A stretch of DNA of 64,000 nt, taken from the NCBI GenBank assembly GCA_944470555.2, contig OX104127.1, forward strand, positions 48,908,934-48,972,933, given 5' to 3'. Position numbers and translations under genes: made by a program. A model generated the notes under the pieces. It was given only the letters and a program-made list of their open reading frames with translations, searched no databases and had not been told where the DNA came from. Of the stretch, positions 1-11,639 are shown one piece after another; position 1 is the stretch's first letter; each line of letters begins with the position of its first letter. The stretch comes from Heterobilharzia americana. Lineage: Eukaryota; Platyhelminthes; Trematoda; Strigeidida; Schistosomatidae.

Positions 1-720
1 TATTACGCTGAGAATTCCAAATTGTACCACAAATTGTTTGGAATAAAGTGAATTATTATTATTTAGTATCCCGCCTCTCAAGTTAACAATGCTGACATGG
101 TGATTCCACCGTACGTGAGCAAGATTACGGAGAAAACTGCGGTAAAAAGCCTGCAATATTTTCGTTTCCTTTATTTTCAACGGCTGTGTCTCACAGCCTT
201 TCAGCAGGGCAGAAATAACTACTAATCCTTTATTAAGTGGTAAGATATTCTGCAGGCGCTGCAGAACAGGGCTACTATATCTCAGTTGATATTTCTTTAG
301 CAACCAGGTAGTTTGAGCTGATGCAACTCCTCGAGTAAGTGAAGTGGTCAAAGCATTGTACCACTTTACACTCTATCTTCAAACTGGAAGTTAGTGCAGA
401 CTAGTCTAGAAGCATCATTTTATGTTTGACAAGTGCAAAACGTATGCCAAGGAAATTCAGATTTCTGTCAGCGTCTTATCCTAACGAAACAATGTCACCT
501 ACGTACGTCAGGTCCACAAGATCCCTTCCACGGAGTAAGTTAAACCTTTTATGGTCAGAGGTACCGAGTTTTTCTCTCCATTGCTACGATTACAACGGGT
601 ACGATCGAATATGGTGAAAACGGCCCTACTGAGCTTTAATTTTAGGTTTTCCTTAAAGTGGGTGAATGTTTCTCTTTCAGACTGAGTAAAGCAGCGCATC
701 AATAAATTTATTCTGTGACA
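1..720 (-). pseudogene. RTE-type retrotransposon, reverse transcriptase C-terminal fragment
   Basis: Read on the minus strand, the sequence resembles the C-terminal half of a schistosome RTE/SR2-type polyprotein. From about 560 down to 480 it reads DLTYVGDIVSLG, the place of the catalytic YADD box, so the motif is degraded to YVGD. Around 330-290 it reads FTYSRSCISSNYLVAKEIS, matching the family's FTYLGS(C/L)IS..G.V..EI segment. Around 190-60 it reads LKGCETQPLKIKET followed by NLAHVRWNHHVS, matching LLYGCETWPL and the R.RW.H.VS block. Several frameshifts and stops interrupt it. The 3' end of the element lies beyond the left edge of the window. The family assignment follows motif order; the exact subfamily is unknown. 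Confidence 0.75.
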
Positions 721-1199
721 TATAATTCAGGTACTGGTAAAACAGCAGTCTAATATTCTGAGGTTTGTGAAATTTTACGATGAAGTATGTGTAGAGATCT
801 CGTTATTTCGCGATGTTGCCTAAAATGTGTCTTTTAATCGGTACAGCATTTAAAATTGACAATAAGATTCAAGTTGTCAGGTTCGAATTATTTTATTCAC
901 TATTATTTACTTAAAGCATTAATACTTTTTATTTAATAAAAGAGGAGGAAGCACTTTCAGTACGCTTTTAAAGGTATTTAATGTTGAATACAATAAACAC
1001 TTTAAATTATGAGCAGAACTATTTTCAACGTCCAATGGTTTGTAAATTAATCAATGAGGACTATAAGCCCTAGAATTTCTTACTACCTAAATTTATAAAA
1101 GTGTAACACCAGTGGCTTTAAAGAAACTATGGAGGAACAATGTATTGAGAAATTCAACGTTTTAAATTCTACTTCTTAGCCCATAAACCTCACTGAAAC
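721..1199. other. No feature recognised
   Basis: AT-rich sequence between two antisense RTE fragments. No reading frame of note, no tRNA-like boxes and no repeat that I could match elsewhere in the window. Confidence 0.5.
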
Positions 1200-1680
1200 C
1201 GTGGCCATGAATGATGAAATCATAAGCATACTATGATATACACAAGGCAAACTGATAAAATGGCAACCACAAGTGGAAATAATTCTGATGTGTACACAGA
1301 CAAAATCAACATACAACCTCGCACATGAATGCATCGGTTCCACTTGCCACACCTCACAGTAGTATACAACGAAGAAGTGGATAGAATAAGAGTGACATCA
1401 AAGCAGACAAAACTGTAAGAGAATAATCAATTTGAAGATGATAGGGTGAATATTCAAGCTTTGGAAGACATCTATGCAGTTGTGACCGATTTTCAGCCAA
1501 GCCACCAATAATCCACAACCACTGATTCCTGAGGCCTCAGGGACCTCAGGCCGTCTACACCTTCCTATATGGCTTACATCAACAGCCAAATATTTCGTGG
1601 ACTGTTGCCATATGTTAGCGTGGCAAATCTGAGCCTTCTTCAAGACTAAACCAACTTTACCCTGCATTGTACAGTGGCGT
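1200..1680 (-). pseudogene. RTE-type retrotransposon, 3'-terminal fragment
   Basis: Minus-strand reading gives NQWLWIIGGLAENRSQLHRC at about 1530-1460, the equivalent of the family's C-terminal block (QWL..L.DMA.NR.QWR.C). The same DNA recurs at 12195-12520 and, more diverged, near 52200-52290; shared stretches include the phrase around 'tgattttcagccaagc'. Part of it falls in an 89-codon minus-strand open frame (1398-1667), but that frame is mostly not the element's own. This is a 3' end separate from the fragment at 1-720. It is non-functional. Confidence 0.65.
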
Positions 1681-3059
1681 AAAGGATGACTAGAAATAGA
1701 AATAATACTGAACTGTCTTTTTTGGAAATTTTGGAATTAAACACACACCTTAGTACACAAATATGCAAAGTGTTATTTGACATTTAAGAAGTTGCTTTTG
1801 TGCAGTGTAAACGTATAGCGGAAAAATATTTTTCAGTAGTCACTGAGATAAGACGATTGAGTATCTTTCATTATCAATACATACAGCGACCTGCTTAAAC
1901 AATTGGCTGCCAAAAATTTTCCGCCTATAATATTTTATGAAATTCTTCGTTTTTAATTCTTTTAATCTTCTATTTTTTCTATTGAAAGTGTCCTGTGCTC
2001 TCATGGGTTTTTAAAATGTTTTCACACTGCAATTATTCAAGCCAAAGACAAAGCAAAGGGGAAACGTTATACCCGTAGGAAATGGAATTATAAATATACA
2101 AAAATACTTCATAGGATAATTATGTCCAACTGCAGGTTTTTGTACTGGCTAGATAAACTACGATCACCAAAATTTCACTTAACAGTACAGACCAGAAGCT
2201 AATGTGTAATAATTACTTTGTTTGAAATATTATACTGAGAATGAGTTTTTTAAATATTAGGTGCTGAGTATTCGGCAATATATCACACATGTTGTCTGGA
2301 ATAAAAAGAAAGATAGCAAGAGATTTTCTGTGGTTCCAAACTCAGGAACATGTACAGATTTATGCATATTGAATTGGCCAACTTTCATCGTACCCAAACA
2401 TAGGATGGGATTCAGAAACGGCTTTCAAGCTTTCCTGTCATTTGAATGCATCCACTATCGCAAACGCAGGATTTCCGAAATGCGTGTCATGTATACACAT
2501 CATGTGGATTTTCAAAACTAATGAAAAGAGCTTTTTTCAATGTATAAGAGATGGGATACATGAACTTCTGAGTAGATGTAGATATTATCATACAGTTTCG
2601 ACTGAAACATAAGCACAATGACAGAGGGTGGTCAGTTATGAATGAATGGGAAAAACTGAACTTATTGTGTAGCAACTCAACCCATACAAATATTTAGTGG
2701 TTCTATGGTAAAATGTTTCATAAATATAACAAAAAAATTATTGAAATTTCTTTACAATTCACTATGATATTCATAGCTACACCTATATTTAAGAGAATTC
2801 AGTCCACTTTATCAACTGTTACTAAATTCAATAGTGTTATGCTTTTTGTCTTTTGAAAAATTCGTTATGAATGCCACCCTGAAATCAATTAATTTCTCGA
2901 CAACTTGCAAACTGAATTTTTGTAAACTCATTTGTGGCTGAATATATGAGTTTATTTATTTTCATGGTTTTATTAATTTGCAAACAAGAGTAAATTGCGA
3001 ACGAAGAAGCCAGGGTAAGACTTTCTGAAATCGAAAATATTGATACTGTGTGATAATTG
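1681..3059. other. No gene recognised; unassigned 86-codon frame
   Basis: AT-rich sequence. An open frame of 86 codons at 2261-2521 (+) shows no motif I recognise and has no repeat partner in the window. It may be chance. Nothing else stands out. Confidence 0.4.
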
Positions 3060-3330
3060 AAGGTGAAATGAATATCTGGATAGCGGTAGCCCAAATATCC
3101 ACCAAGTAAACTACGAGACCCAGGCGTTAGGGAACTCTGAATTTCACTTCAATCATCAAGATCTTGCCTGTGATTTAAATTCGTGATCCATTACTGTCCG
3201 TTCACCATCTATAAACATTGATATTGAGTGATAATTTGAAATAAAATGAAACTACGATTCGTAACAAGGTTCAAATCAACGGGGTCCAGGTTGCCGGGGT
3301 GTTGCTTGACCAAGTGAGCTACGAGAACTA
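3060..3330. repeat. tRNA-like SINE family B, two adjacent partial units
   Basis: The phrase 'tttcacttcaatca' plus a downstream 'gtgatttaaattcgtgatccattactgtcc' type segment matches the repeats at 10495-10700 and 37450-37690. A second partial unit follows directly (3225-3330), containing a 'aaggttcaaatcaacgg' box and 'ccaagtgagctacgagaac', the complement of an A-box-like sequence. The unit is degenerate. Its right part is inside the duplicated block described below. Confidence 0.55.
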
Positions 3331-4284
3331 TAAATTTACTGTGACTACAATGAGATGAATCATTTCAGCTTGTATATATATGAAAAACAAAAAGAGTCTG
3401 TTTCCTAACTTACACCTCCGATGAGAATCTTAACTGATTTGTATTCATCTAAGCGACATAGACTCCTTTTATCCAAATGTCTGGCTTGTCCTCAAATACA
3501 TTCAAGCGTGCACTATTTATATTTGGTGTGTCAGTGTTTAAGAATAAAAGCAGCTACGCCTGTCGTTGATATTGATGGAGATAAAATGAACTATCTTTAT
3601 CTGCTTAAATCCATCTGTAAAATGTTTGGTTATATTGACTAGCTACAATATTTCTATGTCAATTTATCTGCAAAATGCAATAAGTAAACATAAATATGCT
3701 AAGGTAATAATGACAATTTCGACAGGAAATCTTAACAGGAAACGTGTATACGAATACACGTTGATGCTAATAGCTACAAAGTAATCTAGATGTATAAACA
3801 GTTTTATTCTTCTGATTTCCTGTTTGTGATTACTGCTTGTACAGTGAAATCAACCTGAGTCAAATAGGATCTCGTAAGCTTCAGGAAGTGTTAACTTTCA
3901 GACAGGCGAGTTTAGTCCATCATCTGAAACCTGTCGGTTGCAAGCGCAGTAGAAGTGTTTTTACGTTTTCCCATAGCACAGCTGAACAGTTATGACTATA
4001 TGAATAATTTAACCCTATTTTCTATTCCCCAAGGGCCTCTGTTTTGCTATGGATAGTTTATAACTGAATTTAACTGTCACCTAATATAACTATAAAAAAC
4101 CAGCGTAATTTAAACAAAACAAAATGTTATTATCGTCTTATAAAGTTGATTACTACCCAACTTTAGTCACCAAAAATATTCTTTCATCCTCCTTGTGTGA
4201 CTCAACAGCACAGTCGATATCACTGCGAGGTTTTAAGCGATAGGTAATAGCTTTCAGCCTCAGTAAGAACACCATCACCCCTTG

Positions 4285-4375
4285 GGTCGCTAGTACATTT
4301 AGCTGACGAAAATCATAAATAAGCTTGAAAGTGTATCATAGATACCACTGCTAGCCACCATGCGTCGAATTACAT
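4285..4375 (+). ncRNA. Degenerate hammerhead-ribozyme SINE end (Sm-alpha-like)
   Basis: The order of elements matches the 3' end of Sm-alpha SINEs: 'agtacattt', then CTGACGA at 4303-4309, then GAAA at 4327-4330, then 'gataccactgctagccacc'. Both conserved core boxes of a hammerhead are present. Stem I can form between ATTTAG before the core and ATAGAT after the AUC cleavage triplet, with a mismatch next to the core. Stem II is weak (AAATC against GCTT), so activity is doubtful. The same element is repeated at 6445-6535 in copy 2 of the duplicated block. The call is inference from core motifs and flanking similarity. Confidence 0.55.
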
Positions 4376-4514
4376 CATATACCAAATCTTAAGGTGATAT
4401 CAAGGCATCCACATATCTCATACTCTAAAAGAGACCGATCAACTCAGTCATGTTTAATTGTCAGTGAGAAATTTGAAGTAGGAATAATAATCTTCACATT
4501 GTGCTTTTATTGTT

Positions 4515-4517
<3 letters not shown>

Positions 4518-4571
<54 letters not shown>
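4518..4571. repeat. (TA)n microsatellite
   Basis: About 54 bp of uninterrupted TA; the counterpart at 6678-6728 is 2 bp shorter. Confidence 0.98.
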
Positions 4572-4573
<2 letters not shown>

Positions 4574-4814
4574 TCATAAATAAACGTTCCAAATATTGCT
4601 TCAGTTTTAGGATGAGAGTTATTTTATCGGCCTAATTGGCTTTTGTCATCATGGTTACCTTGATACAACTATTAGCGTGTATGTTTATGTACAAGTAACT
4701 AGTAGTCAAAATGTTAACCTATTCATCCTTGTTATTCAGCAATATGATAAATGATTCAGTAGGCAGAACTTAATTCACTTTTTAACCAACAGTATTAGTC
4801 GAATATTAACAGTA

Positions 4815-5314
4815 NNNNNNNNNNNNNNNNNNNNNNNNNNNNNNNNNNNNNNNNNNNNNNNNNNNNNNNNNNNNNNNNNNNNNNNNNNNNNNNNNNNNNN
4901 NNNNNNNNNNNNNNNNNNNNNNNNNNNNNNNNNNNNNNNNNNNNNNNNNNNNNNNNNNNNNNNNNNNNNNNNNNNNNNNNNNNNNNNNNNNNNNNNNNNN
5001 NNNNNNNNNNNNNNNNNNNNNNNNNNNNNNNNNNNNNNNNNNNNNNNNNNNNNNNNNNNNNNNNNNNNNNNNNNNNNNNNNNNNNNNNNNNNNNNNNNNN
5101 NNNNNNNNNNNNNNNNNNNNNNNNNNNNNNNNNNNNNNNNNNNNNNNNNNNNNNNNNNNNNNNNNNNNNNNNNNNNNNNNNNNNNNNNNNNNNNNNNNNN
5201 NNNNNNNNNNNNNNNNNNNNNNNNNNNNNNNNNNNNNNNNNNNNNNNNNNNNNNNNNNNNNNNNNNNNNNNNNNNNNNNNNNNNNNNNNNNNNNNNNNNN
5301 NNNNNNNNNNNNNN
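4815..5314. other. Assembly gap, 500 N
   Basis: Exactly 500 N, a conventional placeholder for a gap of unknown size. The flanking copies of the same sequence suggest that the true gap length may be negative. Confidence 0.99.
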
Positions 5315-5316
5315 AG

Positions 5317-6674
5317 GATCTTGCCTGTGATTTAAATTCGTGATCCATTACTGTCCGTTCACCATCTATAAACATTGATATTGAGTGATAATTTGAAATA
5401 AAATGAAACTACGATTCGTAACAAGGTTCAAATCAACGGGGTCCAGGTTGCCGGGGTGTTGCTTGACCAAGTGAGCTACGAGAACTATAAATTTACTGTG
5501 GACTACAATGAGATGAATCATTTCAGCTTGTATATATATGAAAAACAAAAAGAGTCTGTTTCCTAACTTACACCTCCGATGAGAATCTTAACTGATTTGT
5601 ATTCATCTAAGCGACATAGACTCCTTTTATCCAAATGTCTGGCTTGTCCTCAAATACATTCAAGCGTGCACTATTTATATTTGGTGTGTCAGTGTTTAAG
5701 AATAAAAGCAGCTACGCCTGTCGTTGATATTGATGGAGATAAAATGAACTATCTTTATCTGCTTAAATCCATCTGTAAAATGTTTGGTTATATTGACTAG
5801 CTACAATATTTCTATGTCAATTTATCTGCAAAATGCAATAAGTAAACATAAATATGCTAAGGTAATAATGACAATTTCGACAGGAAATCTTAACAGGAAA
5901 CGTGTATACGAATACACGTTGATGCTAATAGCTACAAAGTAATCTAGATGTATAAACAGTTTTATTCTTCTGATTTCCTGTTTGTGATTACTGCTTGTAC
6001 AGTGAAATCAACCTGAGTCAAATAGGATCTCGTAAGCTTCAGGAAGTGTTAACTTTCAGACAGGCCGAGTTTAGTCCATCATCTGAAACCTGTCGGTTGC
6101 AAGCGCAGTAGAAGTGTTTTTACGTTTTCCCATAGCACAGCTGAACAGTTATGACTATATGAATAATTTAACCCTATTTTCTATTCCCCAAGGGCCTCTG
6201 TTTTGCTATGGATAGTTTATAACTGAATTTAACTGTCACCTAATATAACTATAAAAAACCAGGCGTAATTTAAACAAAACAAAATGTTATTATCGTCTTA
6301 TAAAGTTGATTACTACCCAACTTTAGTCACCAAAAATATTCTTTCATCCTCCTTGTGTGACTCAACAGCACAGTCGATATCACTGCGAGGTTTTAAGCGA
6401 TAGGTAATAGCTTTCAGCCTCAGTAAGAACACCATCACCCCTTGGGTCGCTAGTACATTTAGCTGACGAAAATCATAAATAAGCTTGAAAGTGTATCATA
6501 GATACCACTGCTAGCCACCATGCGTCGAATTACATCATATACCAAATCTTAAGGTGATATCAAGGCATCCACATATCTCATACTCTAAAAGAGACCGATC
6601 AACTCAGTCATGTTTAATTGTCAGTGAGAAATTTGAAGTAGGAATAATAATCTTCACATTGTGCTTTTATTGTT

Positions 6675-6731
<57 letters not shown>

Positions 6732-6972
6732 TCATAAATAAACGTTCCAAATATTGCTTCAGTTTTAGGATGAGAGTTATTTTATCGGCCTAATTGGCTT
6801 TTGTCATCATGGTTACCTTGATACAACTATTAGCGTGTATGTTTATGTACAAGTAACTAGTAGTCAAAATGTTAACCTATTCATCCTTGTTATTCAGCAA
6901 TATGATAAATGATTCAGTAGGCAGAACTTAATTCACTTTTTAACCAACAGTATTAGTCGAATATTAACAGTA
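5317..6972. repeat. 1.66-kb duplicated block, copy 2 (right of gap)
   Basis: Matches 3160-4814 from the first base or two after the gap. Divergence from copy 1 starts before the gap on the left and after 6972 on the right, where unique sequence begins ('gagagaaaaaaac'). It contains the second copy of the SINE B unit (to about 5490), the 73-codon frame (5579-5800), the hammerhead remnant (CTGACGA at 6463-6469, GAAA at 6487-6490) and a (TA)n tract at 6678-6728. Confidence 0.95.
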
Positions 6973-7461
6973 GAGAGAAAAAAACACAATCACTTTCTAT
7001 ATATACTTAGTAAAATAGCATAGTTAACCTATATTATGAGTAATTAGTTTGTCAGAAAACTTGGCCTATACAATTCCATTAATACACAAATAAATATACA
7101 TACAAAGGGGAAATGCGAATCATTCTTAAGTAATGCAAAGCAATTCATCGATTCACTCTTGTCAACATGCATTATGCTAGCGATTACACAATGTGATAAT
7201 CGATAATCATTCACCTTGAATTTGTACAAGTAGTAAGTAGCACAGTAAATGTTATAGATATGTGACAAATAGAAAATGTGTTTATGAATATACATAGTGT
7301 ATTAGATATGTTGTCAATATTGCTAAATGAATAAGAAATATTTCTGTGATCTGAAAAGCTTCGGATTCCTTTCATTATGTTAAAAACCTAATTTAAGACA
7401 GATCATAAACATTATATACATAAATATAATGAAAATAGTTATCGCTTCAATTAACTTGGTT
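6973..7461. other. No feature recognised
   Basis: AT-rich unique-looking sequence. An 83-codon minus-strand frame (7044-7295) has no recognisable motif. Confidence 0.5.
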
Positions 7462-7650
7462 GTGGCTAGAATTAGAATCCAGGATGCGCGTTTCGTCCCA
7501 TCTGGGACTCGTCAGCCAGATGTACTTGCACTTCAGCGAGGTCGTTCCTAGTGATATTTAAACCCAGTACACATCACTTCAAACGCCGAAGAGTTATCCA
7601 CTAGGCCACGGAACCAAGATACCCATCTCTTGTGCAACGGGTACTAGTTA
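7462..7650 (-). repeat. Sm-alpha-like SINE, antisense copy
   Basis: On the minus strand the element reads from a 5' end near 'actagtacccgttgcaca', through a tRNA-like A box (TGGCCTAGTGGATAA) and a decayed B box (GGGTTTAAATATCAC), to a hammerhead and a terminal 'tcctggattc'. This order is that of the schistosome Sm-alpha SINE, a short tRNA-derived retroposon transcribed by RNA polymerase III in family members with intact boxes. It has no coding capacity. The B box has lost the TTCGA core, so this copy is probably not a good pol III template. Confidence 0.85.
7475..7525 (-). ncRNA. Hammerhead ribozyme, core intact
   Basis: Minus strand: CTGACGA (complement of 7509-7515), stem II GTCCC/GGGAC closed by a four-base loop AGAT, then GAAAC (GAAA is the complement of 7491-7494), then the cleavage triplet ATC followed by CTGGATTC. 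Stem I pairs ATCTGG with CTGGAT through two G-U wobbles. Stem III is very short, as is usual in this family, where activity is often seen better as dimers. All invariant core residues I can check are present. This is the best hammerhead in the window. Actual cleavage is inferred, not shown. Confidence 0.85.
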
Positions 7651-7925
7651 TTACCATTCGCTGAATGCCATTTCATTCTGTGAAGACAAGCTGAAGGGAC
7701 TGTTGTTGGTTCTTATGCAAAATGAATCCATCTGCTGAATATATCAATCAGTCACAGTTTCAATGATATGCTTTGTTGAATTGTCATAATAAAACTAATT
7801 TTATCTTTTGAAAAAAATATTTCTAAAGTTTTTAATCTTTACTGTTACAAAACTAATTGAATTTATAATAAGTTAGTAATGTGAAGTCAAAAAATTTAAA
7901 TCAGCTTGGAGGTTAATGGGTATTT

Positions 7926-8048
7926 ATTGATTTCAAAGTGGCATTCATCACGACTGACATTAGTTGGAGAGCCACTGAACAGTGCTGGCGAATTCTCAAT
8001 GGTTCTCCAACTGACTAAAGTCTACGATGATTATCACCTTGAAAACGT
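7926..8048. repeat. Foldback SINE family A, short palindromic copy
   Basis: The left arm (7926-7976, containing TTTCAAAGTGGCATTCATCA) is the inverted complement of the right arm (7998-8047, ending CACCTTGAAAACG) at roughly 75 percent. The same arm sequence occurs at 13540, 17785, 24141 and 39880. Only about 20 bp separate the arms, so the single strand would form a long hairpin. The 78-codon frame that crosses it (7906-8142) is a by-product. Confidence 0.7.
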
Positions 8049-8149
8049 CACAGCGAGTTCCTTATATTCACACAAACATACACATACACACTTCCTTACC
8101 ACTCTGACAGTTTTACACTTACTACAAATATTCTACATTTGATGGTGAG

Positions 8150-10490
8150 AACAGTGAACAAGGTATATTTCCGTCGTGGTAACTGCCCAACTACCGGACC
8201 AAGTCAGCTATCTGTTCATCATAAGTTTTCTCTAAATGGAAGATCTTTATAAAAACCCATTGTTGCATTTTGTACAGAAAACGCCAGGAAAACGAACTGC
8301 TTATCTTGATTCCTTATAAGTGAAACCCCAAGATTAATGAAAGTAGTTAATTGTGTAATGATAGTCACCTAAATTGACTTCATCCTCCTAGAGAATAAAT
8401 TTATCATCCTTATATCTTTATTAGACATCGCAAACCATTCCGCTTAAGCAGGAAAATCTCTTACAGCTTCCTTTCATTGTCATTTACTGTTTGTATGCAC
8501 ACTAACAATGTCATCAAAAGTATGCATATTGCTGTTATTACCAATTTAAGGCATTTCTGTATAAGCCACAACTTACAGCTTCAGAATAAATTCGTTACAT
8601 AGACATCTCTTGATCTAGTTTTTTTTCTAAGATACCTCTCAAATTAATATAAATTCTTGGTGAAAGTGATCTTCAAATCAACCAGTCACCCTACCAAATA
8701 TAGTTGGTGAACAATATCCCAACATGTTTGTTAACCTATAACATATACCATGTTAGGTATCTGATAATTTTTTGGAGTTTTAACCATCGATATGCTCTAA
8801 TTCTGCTCAGCAAAGTATCAATTACTATAAAAGATAACTGATGACATCTCTTTATTGTTTCTCAACCCAGTTCACGTACTTTAACCGTTGGTTTTCATGT
8901 AACAGTAGGACAGCACATCATCATGAACATATGAAATTGTGTCTGAACTAAGTGAATTTAAAAGAAGAGTCAACGAATTGTTACTTCCGATCACCAAACA
9001 GCACAGGAGTGAATTAAAATTTAATTTGAAGCTAATAGTAATTCTAAAAATTAATTGTTCAACCAAACCTGTGGTCAAATACATGAACTAATCAATTGGA
9101 ATCCAATTATCCAAGTTCATCAGTTTCCCATTATGACCTCATTTTGTGAATGAATCCAACAGAAAAGTAGTTTCTTCAATTAGTAAAACTATTGAAGTAA
9201 AAACATAAAATACAGTATTAAATGTTAAGTATTAAATAGTATAGAAAACCCAGATCATACTTTACTGCTCGAAAAGAAGGAAGATGCATGATAATGGAAG
9301 AACAACTGACAAATTTGTCAACCTTTATGTCTAAGCTATCGATTCGCACGGCAGCCTTACTTTTTTCATGGAATAAACCTCACGAATGTTAAATTGAAAC
9401 AGCTACCAGTATATACTACTGATTACTATAAGTAGTTAGAAAATCAGAAGTGAGTTAAACCAAATAAGCCTGCTGACTTTCTCAGCACAGCCAATAGTGT
9501 ACAGTGGCACACCAAGTCGTTTTATAACCCCTATATTTTACAAATATTTAATTTATTCAGCATAACTATCAGTGACTGGAAAATTCGACTAAAGTTGGTT
9601 CATATGAATCTAGACAATGTTTTCTTTGGTTCAGTCATTTAAAGCTGTAGATAGCTAAATAGGTCACGTAAAGGCAAATGTTCCGCGTTACTTTTTTATT
9701 CAAAGGAAAGTTCAATATTTTGCTGTTTTTTCGTGACAAGCTATCATTTAACCCAAAAGTCAAAAGAAGATATGATTCAGTGTCAGCAACCTTGAAACTG
9801 ATGAAGACAGAATTAACACTAAAAATAGTCATTAACATGAAGAAGGTTATTCAATGAACAGATAAACAAATCATGCAGAAAAGAAATATTTGAAGGATGG
9901 ATATCTTTCCATGTCATTATATACTCATATTCCAATTCTTTATTATTTGTTGATTAAATTTTAAACATATGCATCTAAGTTGAGTGCAGTACAATGTTAT
10001 ACTGTAAAGTCAACCAACTATATTGTACACTTCGATAGACAAATCTCGGTTGTAAACGAAGAACATGATATCAGAATGAATGTATTCGAGCCACTGGTTA
10101 ATTTTATTTTCCTTTGTATTTCAAGTATGTAATGTAGGCTGTGAGCAAATATAAGTAGGTAGGAATGGACTACAAAACTATGTGCTTTCAAATCAATTAA
10201 ATAAATGCATTTATACACGATTGATGCTAAGAAGTAAAATTTCTGCTAAATACATTTTTTGGCTTGTCGAAAAATATTAAAAGATAAGGAGGGGGAATGG
10301 TAAACAGAAAAACTAAAAATAAACAAAAAGAGTATTACAGTATTTGTTTACACAAAATGTAGCAGATATCACGGGTGGTTCCTCCTATCAATGCAATTTG
10401 ATGAGCATAATCTATATGTAATCATCAGTATTGACTGTTTGAGATTTGGCAGACTTGTATTGATACTGGTTAATGGATGAATTATTATGA
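8150..10490. other. No gene or repeat recognised
   Basis: About 2.3 kb of AT-rich sequence. The open frames (8881-9084, 9635-9838 and 10018-10218, all minus) are under 70 codons and show no motif. I see no promoter, RNA gene or matching repeat. Confidence 0.5.
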
Positions 10491-10494
10491 ATGA

Positions 10495-10700
10495 ATGAAG
10501 ATGAAATTAAAGTCTGGGCCGTGGCAGGATTCTGGCAAGCAAACCCCAGGTTTACGGGTTGGTGCCCTACAAACCAAACTAGGAGATAATTTCACTTCAA
10601 TCACGTCGTATGCCATGTGAATTCATAACGCACTACTATCCTCTAATCGTACTCACGCCGGCTGCCCAGTCACGACGTCTCCTCCAAATCCATAGAGTCA
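10495..10700 (-). repeat. tRNA-like SINE family B
   Basis: Shares order and wording with 37450-37690: 'tgggccgtggcaggattctggcaagc', then 'tttcacttcaatcac', then 'catgtgaattcataacgc', then 'ctactatcc'. On the minus strand the first part would carry the tRNA-like boxes, though the A box is not convincing here. The 76-codon frame 10610-10840 lies mostly in the repeat and is not a gene. Confidence 0.6.
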
Positions 10701-10709
10701 GTCATCATT

Positions 10710-11639
10710 TCAACTACTCAGTGATAACTAATTTCTTCTTTACGAAACTTAGTGACGCTATTTTGAATATGACAAAGTCAATAAATTCCCTTGAAGGTGC
10801 AAAAATGTCTCGATGTTTAGTGGTGACACTAGAAAACTAGGTATAGGATGCTGAGACTGGTTTTTTTAAACTTTAGAAATAAACTCAGAAACCTTTTACT
10901 TTTAAAGTCAGTAGTAATTTAATGGCATGGATTAGTTGTCAAAACATACTACCTAACGTTGTAAACAATCACTAGGCTTTCAAAATAGTCTCAAAGTTTA
11001 TTTTGCTCATTTTCATAATAGCTAAGCACTATAGATATTTAATGGCGTGAAATCATTTCAAGAGAAATGTTGTGAATAGATACGAAACTACACAAAAACA
11101 GGAAGTGATCAGTATTTTGACTTTCATTAAAATAGTGTTACCTTCGACTAGTTTGAATGCTTGTGCATGTTAACATCTATGTGGATGCATTTTCCTATGA
11201 CATTTTCTCTTAACCTTACATCTACTGTCATTCTACTATTATATTTTCCAATTTACGTAGCACTAGTAAACATAAGTGTAAAAGGACCATATCCAAATTA
11301 ATTGAAGGGGGGGGGGGGAATGCAGTTTAATTTACATCTGAAGATAATGTTCTATCACCATGCTACTTATTATATTTTTTATCTGCGAAATAGCAAAATT
11401 CGGGAAATTCTTTTTCTTTTCTCATCTAACAAAAAGGTTAATTGTACTTCATAGGGAAAAACGCAGTAGGAAAAAAGAGGAGAGATGAAAAAACTGTCAG
11501 GATAACTTTTTTCAGAGCAGAAATAAACATGAATTAATCAAGAAGTTTAAAGTGGCAAAAATATACAAATCGATTTCCTAATACACAGAAGAACTTATGT
11601 GATTGTCGCAACCATAACCAAAGTGAGCTAGGATTAAGA
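10710..11639. other. No gene recognised; short G run
   Basis: AT-rich sequence with an 11-base G run near 11308-11319 and a polypurine patch at 11460-11490. No reading frame or repeat that I can name. Confidence 0.5.

Larger units (their letters stand above)
3160..4814. repeat. 1.66-kb duplicated block, copy 1 (left of gap)
   Basis: This block is the same as 5317-6972. By eye the two differ only by three single-base G/C-run indels (GTGACT versus GTGGACT, GGCGAG versus GGCCGAG, CAGCG versus CAGGCG) and by 2 bp in the (TA)n tract. Copy 1 runs directly into the N gap at 4815 with no other sequence in between. It contains a 73-codon open frame (3421-3642) of unknown nature, identical in the other copy, and a second frame at 4394-4579 whose end is just microsatellite. 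The most likely explanation is an unmerged contig overlap or haplotype copy, not a biological tandem duplication. Confidence 0.95.

Noticed and set aside
3421..3642. 73-codon frame present twice with identical protein (3421 and 5579), suggesting a conserved gene
   Set aside because: Identity is explained by the probable false duplication around the gap; it is not evidence of conservation.
4394..4579. Frames ending in runs of Ile-Tyr (also at 6554, 35116 and 59571)
   Set aside because: The repeating residues are only translated TA microsatellite.
4806..5375. Minus-strand open frame of 189 codons
   Set aside because: Almost all of it is the N gap; there is no sequence behind it.
11308..11319. 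Run of G as a quadruplex
   Set aside because: A single 11-base run without neighbouring G tracts; most likely a homopolymer.
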